This document shows, piece by piece, positions 1 through 5,596 of a stretch of 6,823 bases of DNA; position 1 is the stretch's first letter, and every line of letters begins with the position of its first letter. The stretch covers positions 1 through 6,823 of the forward strand of contig CBINNP010000201.1 in assembly GCA_966252075.1 (NCBI GenBank), in the 5' to 3' direction. The position numbers and the translations under genes were made by a program. The notes under the pieces were generated by a model that was not told where the DNA came from, searched no databases, and saw only the letters and a program-made list of their open reading frames with translations. The DNA comes from Solimonas sp966252075 (lineage in GTDB: Bacteria; Pseudomonadota; Gammaproteobacteria; Nevskiales; Nevskiaceae).

Positions 1-1020
1 ATCAATCGTCACGCCGCTGCCCTGAGAGCCATGGTCGACGATCTGCTCGATGCTTCCACCGCGATCACCGGCCGCCTGCGCCTGCATACCCAGCGCGTCG
101 ATCTGGCCGAGATTCTCGGCAGCTGCGTCGCCGCCGCCCGGCCGGCGGCCGAGGCGCGCGAGCAGCAGCTGCAGCTGGAGCTCGAAGCGGCGCCGCTATG
201 GCTGATCGGCGATGCCGACCGGCTGCGGCAGATTTTCGGCAACCTGCTCGGCAATGCACTGAAGTTCACCCCGCCCGCGGGCCGCATCGACATCAGCGCC
301 GCGCGCGTCGACACGCGGCTGCAGGTACGGGTGCGCGACAGCGGTATCGGCATCGACGCGCAGACCATGCCGATGATCTTCGAACGTTACTTCCAGAGCA
401 GCGCCTCGACCACGCGTCATCACCGCGGCCTCGGGCTGGGCCTGGCGACGGTCAAACATCTGGTGGAGATGCACGGCGGCCAGATCGAGGCACACAGCCA
501 GGGCCGCAACCGCGGCGCCGAATTCGTCGTCAGCCTGCCGATCCAGGCGCTGGCGCTGAGTCAGCCGCAGCCCATCGCCACCACCGGCGAGCAAGTCCGC
601 CCGTTCTCCGCAGCCGGCGAGCAGGCGCCGCGCCTGTCGCAGCTGCGCCTGCTGGTCGTCGACGATGATCCCGACGTGCGAACGGTGCTGGAACTGCTGC
701 TGACCGAAGAAGGCGCCAGCGTGGCAACCGCGGCCACGGCCGGCGAGGCCTTGGAGGCGCTGCAGCAGACGCGATTCGATATCGTGCTGTCGGACATCGC
801 GATGCCCGAGATGGATGGCTACGCGCTCGCGCATCGCGTGCGCGGGCTGGGCAGCCAGGACAGTGCGACGCCGTCGACGGTGCCGATGCTGGCGCTCACC
901 GCATTCTCGCGCGGCGAAGACGCGCGCCGCGCGCTGGCCAGCGGCTTCGACGCTCACCTCGGCAAGCCCATCGATGTCGAGGATCTGATCGCCGCGTTGC
1001 GCGAACACGCCGAGGCCTAG
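1..1020 (+). CDS. Hybrid sensor histidine kinase/response regulator, C-terminal part (5' end outside window)
   Basis: The reading frame is open from base 1, so the start and any sensor domain lie upstream. An internal ATG at 31 is in mid-domain and is not a credible start. Numbering from the first codon, residues 1-28 look like the second helix of the dimerisation domain (MVDDLLDAS), and the phospho-acceptor His must lie just before the window. The ATP-binding domain is intact: N-box NLLGNALKF at 81-89, G1 box DSGIGI at 113-118, F-box MIFERYF, and G2 box GLGLGLA at 143-149. A Gln/Pro/Ala-rich linker leads to a receiver domain with acidic residues DDD at 221-223, phospho-acceptor Asp265 in LSDIAMPEMDG, and Lys322 in GKP. 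The protein should autophosphorylate and pass phosphate to its own receiver, and a further phosphotransfer protein would normally be needed to reach a DNA-binding regulator. It is convergent with the next gene, with four bases between the stop codons. The domain call is firm; the signal sensed is unknown. Confidence 0.93.
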   Translation: MNRHAAALRAMVDDLLDASTAITGRLRLHTQRVDLAEILGSCVAAARPAAEAREQQLQLELEAAPLWLIGDADRLRQIFGNLLGNALKFTPPAGRIDISAARVDTRLQVRVRDSGIGIDAQTMPMIFERYFQSSASTTRHHRGLGLGLATVKHLVEMHGGQIEAHSQGRNRGAEFVVSLPIQALALSQPQPIATTGEQVRPFSAAGEQAPRLSQLRLLVVDDDPDVRTVLELLLTEEGASVATAATAGEALEALQQTRFDIVLSDIAMPEMDGYALAHRVRGLGSQDSATPSTVPMLALTAFSRGEDARRALASGFDAHLGKPIDVEDLIAALREHAEA

Positions 1021-1024
1021 ACCG

Positions 1025-1954
1025 CTACCGGCGCGGCAGGCGCAGCACCACGCTCTGCGGCGATTCGACCTCCAAGCCGATTCGCTCGGTGTCGAGCAGC
1101 AAGGCCAGTTGCGCCGCCTCGTCCGGCGCCAGCAGCAGCCCGAGCGGCGCTTCAACGCCGAGCCGGACGTGGCTGCGCTCATCGTGTGCCCGCACCCGCA
1201 CCTCGTGGGCGGCGGCCTCGGCCGACCGGCAAGCGCCGTCGTGCGCCGACAGCAGCAGCGCGATCACAGCCAGCCGCAAGGCCGCGCTGCTGCGCAGCGG
1301 TGCCGCCGCGTCGAGCAGTTCGAGCGCCTCGCCGCGCAGCCGGATTTCGCTGAGCACGAACAGGCCACGCAGCAGGCGCAAGATTTCGTCGACCAGCCCG
1401 GTCAACGCGATCGGCGACTCGTCGACGGCATCGGCGGCGGCCAGCCAGAGCTGTACCGCATGGTTCTGGCGAGTGCCCAGATCGTTGAGGCGATCGCGAA
1501 TCGCCTTGAGACTGGTGGCCGCCCGCTCCGGCGCCGCCGCGCCCGGCTGCAGCAAGCGGCCGAGCAGATCGCTGTGCAGCGACAAGGCATTCATCGGATT
1601 GCGCAGCTCGTGCAGCACCTGCGCGACCAGGCGAGCCGACGCGAGGTTGCGCAAGGCCAGGAAGCTAGCTCGCCGACTATCGCTCAGCGCCTGCACCCGC
1701 CACAGCGCGGCCGCCTGGCTGAGGCGCTGCAGACGCCAGACGGCGCCGTCGCTTGCCTGCGCCAAGACGATGTCGCCCGCCGTCGCCGCGCGCAGTGCTG
1801 CGCCCAGCGTAGCTTCCGGAACGATGCGCAGCGACGTATCGATGCCGCGCAGACCGGCGGCGTCGAGTTCATAAAGCGGCGCCTGCGGCAATGGCGCGAA
1901 ACGCCAGTGCTCAGGAGCCGTCGCGGCAATCGTCGCTGCGGCGTGCAGTTCCAT
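1025..1954 (-). CDS. Histidine-kinase-like protein with HELRNP box and degenerate ATP-binding domain
   Basis: About 309 aa from the ATG at 1954. A start at 2068 is possible but would overlap the upstream activator gene by 80 bases, and I prefer 1954, 34 bases after that gene's stop. No good Shine-Dalgarno is visible, so translation may be coupled. Residues 1-100 form an unassigned N-terminal region without membrane segments. His115 sits in a typical H-box, VLHELRNPMNAL, followed by a second helix, as in HisKA dimerisation domains. The C-terminal part still aligns with an ATP-binding domain, ending in LEVESPQSVVLRLPRR, but both N-box asparagines are replaced (ALLLSA; Ala232 and Ser236). The G1 Asp is replaced by Ala269, and no G2 GxGxG box is present. 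The protein is therefore unlikely to bind ATP normally. It may be a histidine phosphotransferase of the ChpT/Spo0B kind, or a pseudokinase or phosphatase acting on the co-transcribed sigma54 activator. The kinase ancestry is clear; the present activity is inferred. Confidence 0.85.
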   Translation of the reverse strand: MELHAAATIAATAPEHWRFAPLPQAPLYELDAAGLRGIDTSLRIVPEATLGAALRAATAGDIVLAQASDGAVWRLQRLSQAAALWRVQALSDSRRASFLALRNLASARLVAQVLHELRNPMNALSLHSDLLGRLLQPGAAAPERAATSLKAIRDRLNDLGTRQNHAVQLWLAAADAVDESPIALTGLVDEILRLLRGLFVLSEIRLRGEALELLDAAAPLRSSAALRLAVIALLLSAHDGACRSAEAAAHEVRVRAHDERSHVRLGVEAPLGLLLAPDEAAQLALLLDTERIGLEVESPQSVVLRLPRR

Positions 1955-1988
1955 CGTCAGACCGGAGAAAGGCTGCGGCGGCGCTGGC

Positions 1989-3407
1989 TCAGCGCGTGCC
2001 GTCGAGTTCAAAGCGTTTGAGTTTGTTGTACAGCGTCCGCACGCTGATGCCAAGCTCGGCGGCGGCACGCGTGCGATTGCCGCCGTGCAGTTCGAGCACG
2101 CGCAGGATGGTGGCGCGCTCGGCGTCCCGCAGCCGCACGCCGGTGGCTGGAGCCGCAGCCGCGAGCGGGGTCACGGCGGGCGGCGACGATGAGGCCGGCG
2201 GCGGCGCGGCGGCCTCCGGCAGCAGCAGATGCTCGGGCGCGATCACGCCATTGCTGAGCAGGCAGGCGCGCTCGATGACATTGCGCAGCTCGCGCACATT
2301 GCCGGGCCATGGGTGATCGAGCAGCCGGGTCATGGCTTCGCCGGACAAGGTGCGCGGTGTCCCGCTGACGCTGCCGTGCTGGGCAAGGAAGTGCTCCGCC
2401 AGCAACAGCAGATCGGTGCCGCGTTCACGCAGCGGTGGCAGCGCCACCGGAAACACTTGCAGCCGGTAGTACAGGTCGAGCCGGAAACGGCCTTCCTCGA
2501 CGTAGCGCAACGGATCGCGATTGGTGGCCGCGACCATGCGCACGTTGACCGGAATCTCGCGATCGCCGCCGACGCGCACGATGCGTCCGGTCTCCAGCGC
2601 GCGCAGCAGCGTCGCCTGCAGGTCGATCGGCATCTCGGTGATCTCATCGAGAAACAGCGTGCCGCCCTCGGCGCGCTCGAAGATGCCGGTGTGCCTGCGG
2701 TGCGCGCCGGTGAAGCTGCCCTTCTCGTGGCCGAACAGTTCGCTGGCGATCAGCGATGGCGAAACCGTGGCGCAGTTGAGCGCGACGAAGGGCCCTCTGG
2801 CGCGTGCCGAGCGCTCGTGCAGATACTGCGCGGCGACTTCCTTGCCGGTACCGCTCTCGCCCTGGACCAGTACGGTGATCTCGCTGGCCGCCGCACGCTC
2901 CAGCAAGGCTTGCGCACGTTGCATCGGTAGTGATTTGCCGATCATCTCGATGCCGCCCGTGCGCGCTGCGGTCGGCGAGGCCAGCAAGATCGACGCCGAT
3001 GCATCGCCCGCAGCCGGCGCGCTGTTGTCGCGCGCCTTGCGCACGCGCATCAGCGTGTTGCGCAGTTCGCTGAGTTCCAGCGGCTTGAGCAAGTAATCGA
3101 AAACCTGATGCCGCAGCGCCTGCAACACCGTGCGCACGTCGCGCTGTCCGGTGAGGATCACGAATTCTCGCGCCTGGTCGCGTGGCGTATCGCGGATCAG
3201 CGACAGGCCGCTGCCGTCGGGCAGCACCAGATCGACCAGCGCCAGGTCATAGCACCGCGTCTGCAGGCACCCGCGTGCCGCGGCCAGATCCGGCACGCAT
3301 TCGACGGCGTAGCCCTCGTCACGCAGATAGTCGGTAAGCCCTTCCGTGAGCTCATGGTCGTCGTCGACCCAGAGCACGCTCAAGGCCTCGCTGCCGCCCT
3401 CGTTCAT
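1989..3407 (-). CDS. Sigma54-dependent response regulator, NtrC family (receiver, AAA+, Fis-type HTH)
   Basis: About 472 aa from the ATG at 3407, chosen because AGGGAG lies 4 bases upstream and the receiver begins nearby. An in-frame ATG at 3452 would add 15 residues encoded by the palindromic operator-like sequence. The receiver (residues about 8-120) has VDDD at 14-17, phospho-acceptor Asp59 in ALVDLVLPDGSG, Thr86 and Lys108 (KP). The AAA+ domain (about 155-385) has Walker A GESGTGKE at 183-190 and a sigma54-contact loop GSFTGA at 230-235, a variant of GAFTGA. It also has Walker B GGTLFLDE at 248-255, arginine-finger region RFRLDLYYRL at 307-316, and GNVREL near 369. A Pro/Ala-rich linker leads to a C-terminal Fis-type helix-turn-helix, about 444-466 (AAAELGISVRTLYNKLKRF). 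Phosphorylated oligomers of this family hydrolyse ATP to open promoters held by sigma54 polymerase. It is first in a unit with the degenerate kinase and divergent from a gene with a sigma54-type promoter, its likely target. Confidence 0.95.
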   Translation of the reverse strand: MNEGGSEALSVLWVDDDHELTEGLTDYLRDEGYAVECVPDLAAARGCLQTRCYDLALVDLVLPDGSGLSLIRDTPRDQAREFVILTGQRDVRTVLQALRHQVFDYLLKPLELSELRNTLMRVRKARDNSAPAAGDASASILLASPTAARTGGIEMIGKSLPMQRAQALLERAAASEITVLVQGESGTGKEVAAQYLHERSARARGPFVALNCATVSPSLIASELFGHEKGSFTGAHRRHTGIFERAEGGTLFLDEITEMPIDLQATLLRALETGRIVRVGGDREIPVNVRMVAATNRDPLRYVEEGRFRLDLYYRLQVFPVALPPLRERGTDLLLLAEHFLAQHGSVSGTPRTLSGEAMTRLLDHPWPGNVRELRNVIERACLLSNGVIAPEHLLLPEAAAPPPASSSPPAVTPLAAAAPATGVRLRDAERATILRVLELHGGNRTRAAAELGISVRTLYNKLKRFELDGTR

Positions 3408-3411
3408 CTCG

Positions 3412-3417
3412 CTCCCT
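3412..3417 (-). promoter_or_regulatory. Ribosome binding site of the sigma54 activator gene
   Basis: On the minus strand AGGGAG ends 4 bases before the ATG at 3407. It favours this start over the in-frame ATG at 3452, which has no comparable site. Confidence 0.65.
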
Positions 3418-3422
3418 GATAT

Positions 3423-3476
3423 GCCGGTAAATAGTGCCGGAAGCTCCGGCAACTGTTGCCGGCAATTTCTACCGGC
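3423..3476. promoter_or_regulatory. Clustered inverted repeats, candidate activator-binding (enhancer/operator) region
   Basis: Five CCGG cores lie within 52 bases (starting at 3424, 3437, 3446, 3459 and 3472). They form two overlapping dyads: tgccggaagctccggca at 3435-3451 (7-bp arms, 3-base centre) and ccggcaactgttgccgg at 3446-3462 (8-bp arms, 1-base centre). An outer pair, gccggta at 3423 and taccggc at 3470, encloses both. The dyad centres are 11 bp apart, about one helical turn. Fis-type regulators bind such dyads. The cluster is 16 bases upstream of the activator start codon and about 130-140 bp upstream of the predicted sigma54 transcription start. It could therefore serve both activation of the operon and autoregulation. 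The dyads are seen directly; the binding protein is inferred. Confidence 0.65.
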
Positions 3477-3507
3477 GCCACTGGGACCGCTGCAAGGCCC
3501 TCTTCAC

Positions 3508-3536
3508 TTAACATTGATTTTAAAGGATTTTATACA
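3508..3536 (+). promoter_or_regulatory. Sigma70-like promoter upstream of the DUF1328 operon
   Basis: TTAACA (-35, 3508-3513) and TATACA (-10, 3531-3536) are separated by 17 bases, in a conspicuously AT-rich tract within GC-rich DNA. Transcription would start near 3543, just upstream of the sigma54-type element. The tract may also contribute to the opposite-strand promoter of the activator gene, for which I see no convincing separate match. Confidence 0.5.
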
Positions 3537-3558
3537 ACGCCTGTGAATCGACAGAGGC

Positions 3559-3574
3559 TGGCACATGCGCTGCT
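3559..3574 (+). promoter_or_regulatory. Sigma54 (RpoN) -24/-12 promoter
   Basis: The sequence tggcacatgcgctgct matches the consensus TGGCAC-N5-TTGCT at all positions but one (CTGCT in place of TTGCT). The invariant GG (3560-3561) and GC (3572-3573) are separated by exactly 10 bases. Transcription would start near 3585, about 70 bases before the DUF1328 start codon. A sigma54 activator gene lies immediately divergent and dyads occur at enhancer distance, which makes a chance match less likely. Confidence 0.7.
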
Positions 3575-3653
3575 GCTCTTAACGCACAAACCAACAAACC
3601 CCGGCATTCCGGCCAAGCCGCAAGGCCGCCGCAACCCGGGCAGGAGATCAGCG

Positions 3654-3815
3654 ATGTTCTATTGGGCCGCAGTCTTTCTTGTGATCGCCATCGTCGCCGC
3701 GGTTTTCGGTCTAGGCGGCGTCGCCGGTCTGTCGCAGCAAATCGCGTGGATCCTGTTCGTGGTCGGCCTGATCCTCGCCGTCGTCTCCCTGGTTCTGGGC
3801 CGTCGCCGGCTCTGA
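3654..3815 (+). CDS. DUF1328 (YtjA-like) small membrane protein
   Basis: 53 aa. The ATG at 3654 is preceded by AGGAG with 7-base spacing; a longer in-frame reading from 3456 would run through the promoter region and is rejected. Residues about 3-25 (YWAAVFLVIAIVAAVFGLGG) and about 30-49 (IAWILFVVGLILAVVSLVLG) are two hydrophobic helices joined by a short AGLSQQ turn, with an Arg-rich end (GRRRL). The length, the two-helix layout and the GLGGVAG motif match DUF1328/YtjA proteins of the inner membrane, whose molecular function is not established. In E. coli ytjA lies next to the osmotically induced osmY, so a stress role is plausible. It is the first gene after the sigma70-like and sigma54-type promoters and heads the four-gene run. 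Confidence 0.85.
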   Translation: MFYWAAVFLVIAIVAAVFGLGGVAGLSQQIAWILFVVGLILAVVSLVLGRRRL

Positions 3816-3883
3816 AGGTGCCCCGTCGGCGACCCGCTTACTCACCCCCGGCTTTCGAAACGCTCAACGGAAAGGATTCCGCC

Positions 3884-4339
3884 ATGTTCTATGCCATCGA
3901 TGCATATCCCATGTATGAGCACGCCATCCATCAGGCAGCTCCTGCTGGCTGGAACAAGGCCATGGACGCGGCCTCCTCGAACCATCCGGGCGCTGTGATC
4001 AAGCGGGTCGCCGATGCCGGCCCTCATTGCGTGGTCCGCACGCAAGGTGACAAGGGCATCGCCGTTTGTGACAACGCCACGATCGTTTCCTTCGGCATGC
4101 CCAAGGGACGCGTACGTAAAGCCTCCCTGCAGAGCGACAGCGACGCACCGCTGCCACGCCTGAGCTATACGGCGGATGCGCCCGTCGAGAGCGCCGCCGT
4201 TGCGGCGCCCCTGGAAATCGACAATGGCGTTAGCCGTCGCTGGCTGGCGAATCTGTTGATGACTTTTGGCAGCGGCTTTCTGCTGGTCAGCCTGTTTCTT
4301 TTTGTCACGGCACGTGAGCCAACGCCGCTGCGGCGTTGA
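3884..4339 (+). CDS. Hypothetical protein with one C-terminal transmembrane segment
   Basis: 151 aa, not recognised. The ATG at 3884 follows AAAGGA with 7-base spacing; the same frame is open further upstream but lacks a comparable start. There is no N-terminal signal. Residues 1-115 are polar with two cysteines (Cys49, Cys62) in a short beta-like stretch (HCVVRTQGDKGIAVCDNATI). Residues about 121-143 (LANLLMTFGSGFLLVSLFLF) form the only membrane helix, preceded by SRRW and followed by a short polar tail. This layout suggests a tail-anchored inner-membrane protein with its main domain in the cytoplasm. It lies 68 bases after the DUF1328 gene and begins with the same nine bases, ATGTTCTAT. A hairpin overlaps its stop codon. 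Membership in the sigma54-type operon is inferred from spacing and orientation. Confidence 0.8.
   Translation: MFYAIDAYPMYEHAIHQAAPAGWNKAMDAASSNHPGAVIKRVADAGPHCVVRTQGDKGIAVCDNATIVSFGMPKGRVRKASLQSDSDAPLPRLSYTADAPVESAAVAAPLEIDNGVSRRWLANLLMTFGSGFLLVSLFLFVTAREPTPLRR
4320..4338 (+). repeat. Perfect inverted repeat at the stop codon of the 151-aa gene
   Basis: The sequence caacgccgctgcggcgttg has 9-bp arms around a single central base and overlaps the TGA at 4337-4339. No T-run follows, so it is not a standard terminator. It could be an RNA hairpin that limits read-through or protects upstream mRNA from decay, lowering or raising expression of downstream genes. Confidence 0.5.
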
Positions 4340-4380
4340 TGCGTAGCCATCCATCACCCCCGACCAAGGAGCAAGCACTC

Positions 4381-4575
4381 ATGAATGTCGATCAGTTCAC
4401 GCACTGCACACAGCTCATTGCCGATAACCTTGCGCGCATCATCGAGCAGCGCGAATCGCTCGTCGGTATGGGGCCGGGCGTGCTGGCCAATCCGCTCTTC
4501 CGTCAGGTTGTCACTGCCCAGGAACGCCTGCTCAACGCCACCGAAGAACTGCTCGGCGCATCGGCCCGGCACTAA
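4381..4575 (+). CDS. Small hypothetical soluble protein
   Basis: 64 aa, not recognised. The ATG at 4381 follows AAGGAG at 4366-4371 with 9-base spacing. The protein appears to be two helices: about residues 4-28 (QFTHCTQLIADNLARIIEQR) and about 38-60 (NPLFRQVVTAQERLLNATEE), joined by a Gly/Pro turn (GMGPGVLA). There is no signal peptide or membrane segment. Such small helical hairpins often act as dimers or adaptors, but nothing here shows a specific partner. It follows the 151-aa gene by 41 bases and precedes the next gene by 23, so co-transcription is likely. Confidence 0.75.
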   Translation: MNVDQFTHCTQLIADNLARIIEQRESLVGMGPGVLANPLFRQVVTAQERLLNATEELLGASARH

Positions 4576-4598
4576 CCCAGCTCAGACTCCACACTCAC

Positions 4599-5120
4599 AT
4601 GACGCTCATGACCCTGGAGCCGGCGGCCACTTCCGCCGGCATTCGTTTGTCCGCACCCAAGACCTTCCCGCTCTGCGCTCCGATCGATCTGCGCGAAGAT
4701 CGCGCCTGCGTGCAGATGCTGCTCGACGCCTTCCTCCGCGAGCTCGACACGCACCGCCGTGCCGATCTGCTGCGTCTGGCTATCGATCTGTTCGATACGC
4801 AGACACGCATCGCCGAATTCGCTGGACTGCCGGTAGGCTGCGCTGCGACGGCGGGCCTGTTCGACCTGATCGAAATCGTCGAGATGACGCATCCCGGCGG
4901 TCGTCTGTACATGGTCCGCGGTCGCGAGCTGGCGCGGCTGATGCAGCTTGAGCTGGCACGACAGGACCGCAGCCTGTCCACGCTCGATCCCAACGGATTG
5001 TGCATTGATCCCGAACTGCTGCATTTTCGAAAGCTTTTTCTCGGCCGTGCGCGCAGCCTGCTTGGCCAGGACATCACGCCGCCTCCCGCCGAGAGCGTGC
5101 GCGTCGAACTGGCGGCCTGA
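4599..5120 (+). CDS. Hypothetical soluble protein, last gene of the operon
   Basis: 173 aa, not recognised. The start is either the ATG at 4599 or the one at 4608; neither has a clear ribosome binding site, so coupling to the preceding gene (23 bases away) is possible. It has no signal peptide or membrane segment. Residues about 35-75 are predominantly helical and charged (MLLDAFLRELDTHRRADLLR). A second region, about 85-120, includes LFDLIEIVEMTHPGGRLYMV and then RGRELARLMQLELARQ. The tail is Pro-rich (TPPPAES). Three cysteines (26, 37, 81) and a fourth (135) are scattered without a metal-site pattern. The frame is long, with high-GC third positions like its neighbours. It ends 52 bases before the hairpin terminator, closing the transcription unit. 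Confidence 0.78.
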   Translation: MTLMTLEPAATSAGIRLSAPKTFPLCAPIDLREDRACVQMLLDAFLRELDTHRRADLLRLAIDLFDTQTRIAEFAGLPVGCAATAGLFDLIEIVEMTHPGGRLYMVRGRELARLMQLELARQDRSLSTLDPNGLCIDPELLHFRKLFLGRARSLLGQDITPPPAESVRVELAA

Positions 5121-5167
5121 TCGCCCGCCTTCGGCTCGCGGACAGCGCCGTCAGCCGCTGCAGATGC

Positions 5168-5203
5168 AAAAAAAGCCGCCTGCTCACGCAGGCGGCTTGT
5201 TCA
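5168..5203. terminator. Bidirectional Rho-independent terminator
   Basis: An 11-bp perfect stem (aagccgcctgc at 5173-5183, gcaggcggctt at 5188-5198) encloses a 4-base loop. On the minus strand the stem is followed by seven T (A-run 5168-5174), a strong terminator for the repeat-rich secreted protein gene. On the + strand a weaker T-rich tail (ttgttcatttt) follows, serving the end of the four-gene run. The flanking genes are convergent. Confidence 0.88.
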
Positions 5204-5225
5204 TTTTCACGGCCTTGGCTGGCCA

Positions 5226-5591
5226 TCAGTTGTTGCGAATCTCCTGGCGGCGCTCCCGGGCATCCTGGCGCGCATCCTGACGCTCCGATGCAGCATCCTT
5301 GGCGGCGCCCTTGCGGGCGTTGGCGGCGTCCTTGGTGGCGTCTGCCACGCCCTGCGATGAATCCGCACTCTTGAGTTCGTTGCGGTAGTCGCTACGAATT
5401 TCCTGGCGTTCTTCGCGCGCATCCTGGCGATTGTCCTGGCGCCGCTCGCGCGCATCCTGGCGAGCCTCACGTCTGGCATCGGTGTTATCAGCCGCCTTGT
5501 CGAGCGCCGGCGTACTGCTCTGCGCCGCGGCGGTCCCGCCGACCACCATCAAGCTGCCTGCCATCAGCGCTGCGGTAATGAAGCGTTTCAT
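5226..5591 (-). CDS. Secreted, highly charged protein with 11-residue repeats
   Basis: 121 aa from the ATG at 5591, fixed by AAGGAGG 5 bases upstream and by the signal peptide that begins there; the open frame extends upstream to 5690 without support. Residues 1-23 form a signal peptide (MKRFITAALMAGSLMVVGGT, then AAA), with likely signal peptidase I cleavage before Gln24, so the product is periplasmic or secreted. The mature part is almost entirely Ala, Arg, Asp, Glu and Gln. An 11-residue unit, RQDARERRQDN, occurs at 44-54, again as RQDAREERQEI at 55-65, and near the end as RQDARERRQEI at 108-118. Between them lies an Ala/Lys/Asp stretch (DATKDAANARKGAAKDAASE). No cysteine occurs in the mature chain. 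An extended helix or coiled coil is expected. The family is unrecognised; resemblance to LEA-type 11-mer proteins is by periodicity only. Confidence 0.85.
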   Translation of the reverse strand: MKRFITAALMAGSLMVVGGTAAAQSSTPALDKAADNTDARREARQDARERRQDNRQDAREERQEIRSDYRNELKSADSSQGVADATKDAANARKGAAKDAASERQDARQDARERRQEIRNN

Positions 5592-5596
5592 TGCAC

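Noticed and set aside
196..1182. 328-codon minus-strand open frame opposite the hybrid kinase
   Set aside because: It crosses the convergent gene boundary, overlaps both real genes and encodes no recognisable domain, while the + strand frame has full kinase and receiver motifs.
1089..2020. Long + strand open frames (about 260 and 303 codons) opposite the degenerate kinase
   Set aside because: Their products are Arg/Ala/Gln/Ser-rich without any motif and mirror the codon bias of the minus-strand gene, which has a recognisable HELRNP box. They are antisense shadows in GC-rich DNA.
1955..2068. 38-residue N-terminal extension of the degenerate kinase from the ATG at 2068
   Set aside because: It would overlap the activator's helix-turn-helix coding region by 80 bases, and the extension is low-complexity. 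The ATG at 1954 fits the gap after the activator stop.
2229..2930. 233-codon + strand open frame opposite the sigma54 activator
   Set aside because: The minus strand encodes the complete AAA+ core here (Walker A, GSFTGA, Walker B). The antisense product has no motif.
3408..3452. 15-residue N-terminal extension of the activator from the ATG at 3452
   Set aside because: It is encoded by the palindromic operator-like sequence, and the ATG at 3407 has a ribosome binding site and the normal distance to the receiver domain.
3654..3892. Shared ATGTTCTAT at the starts of the DUF1328 and 151-aa genes as evidence of duplication
   Set aside because: Only nine bases match (both proteins begin MFY), and the sequences diverge completely afterwards. 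It may be chance or a shared translation-initiation preference.
4961..4976. TGGCACGACAGG-type second sigma54 element inside the 173-aa gene
   Set aside because: The GC required 10 bases after the GG is not in register, and no gene starts suitably downstream on that strand.
5397..5462. DNA repeats of the gcatcctggcg type as a CRISPR-like or tandem non-coding array
   Set aside because: The repeats are in frame and encode the RQDAR 11-residue units of the secreted protein. Spacing is coding-driven and there are no unique spacers.
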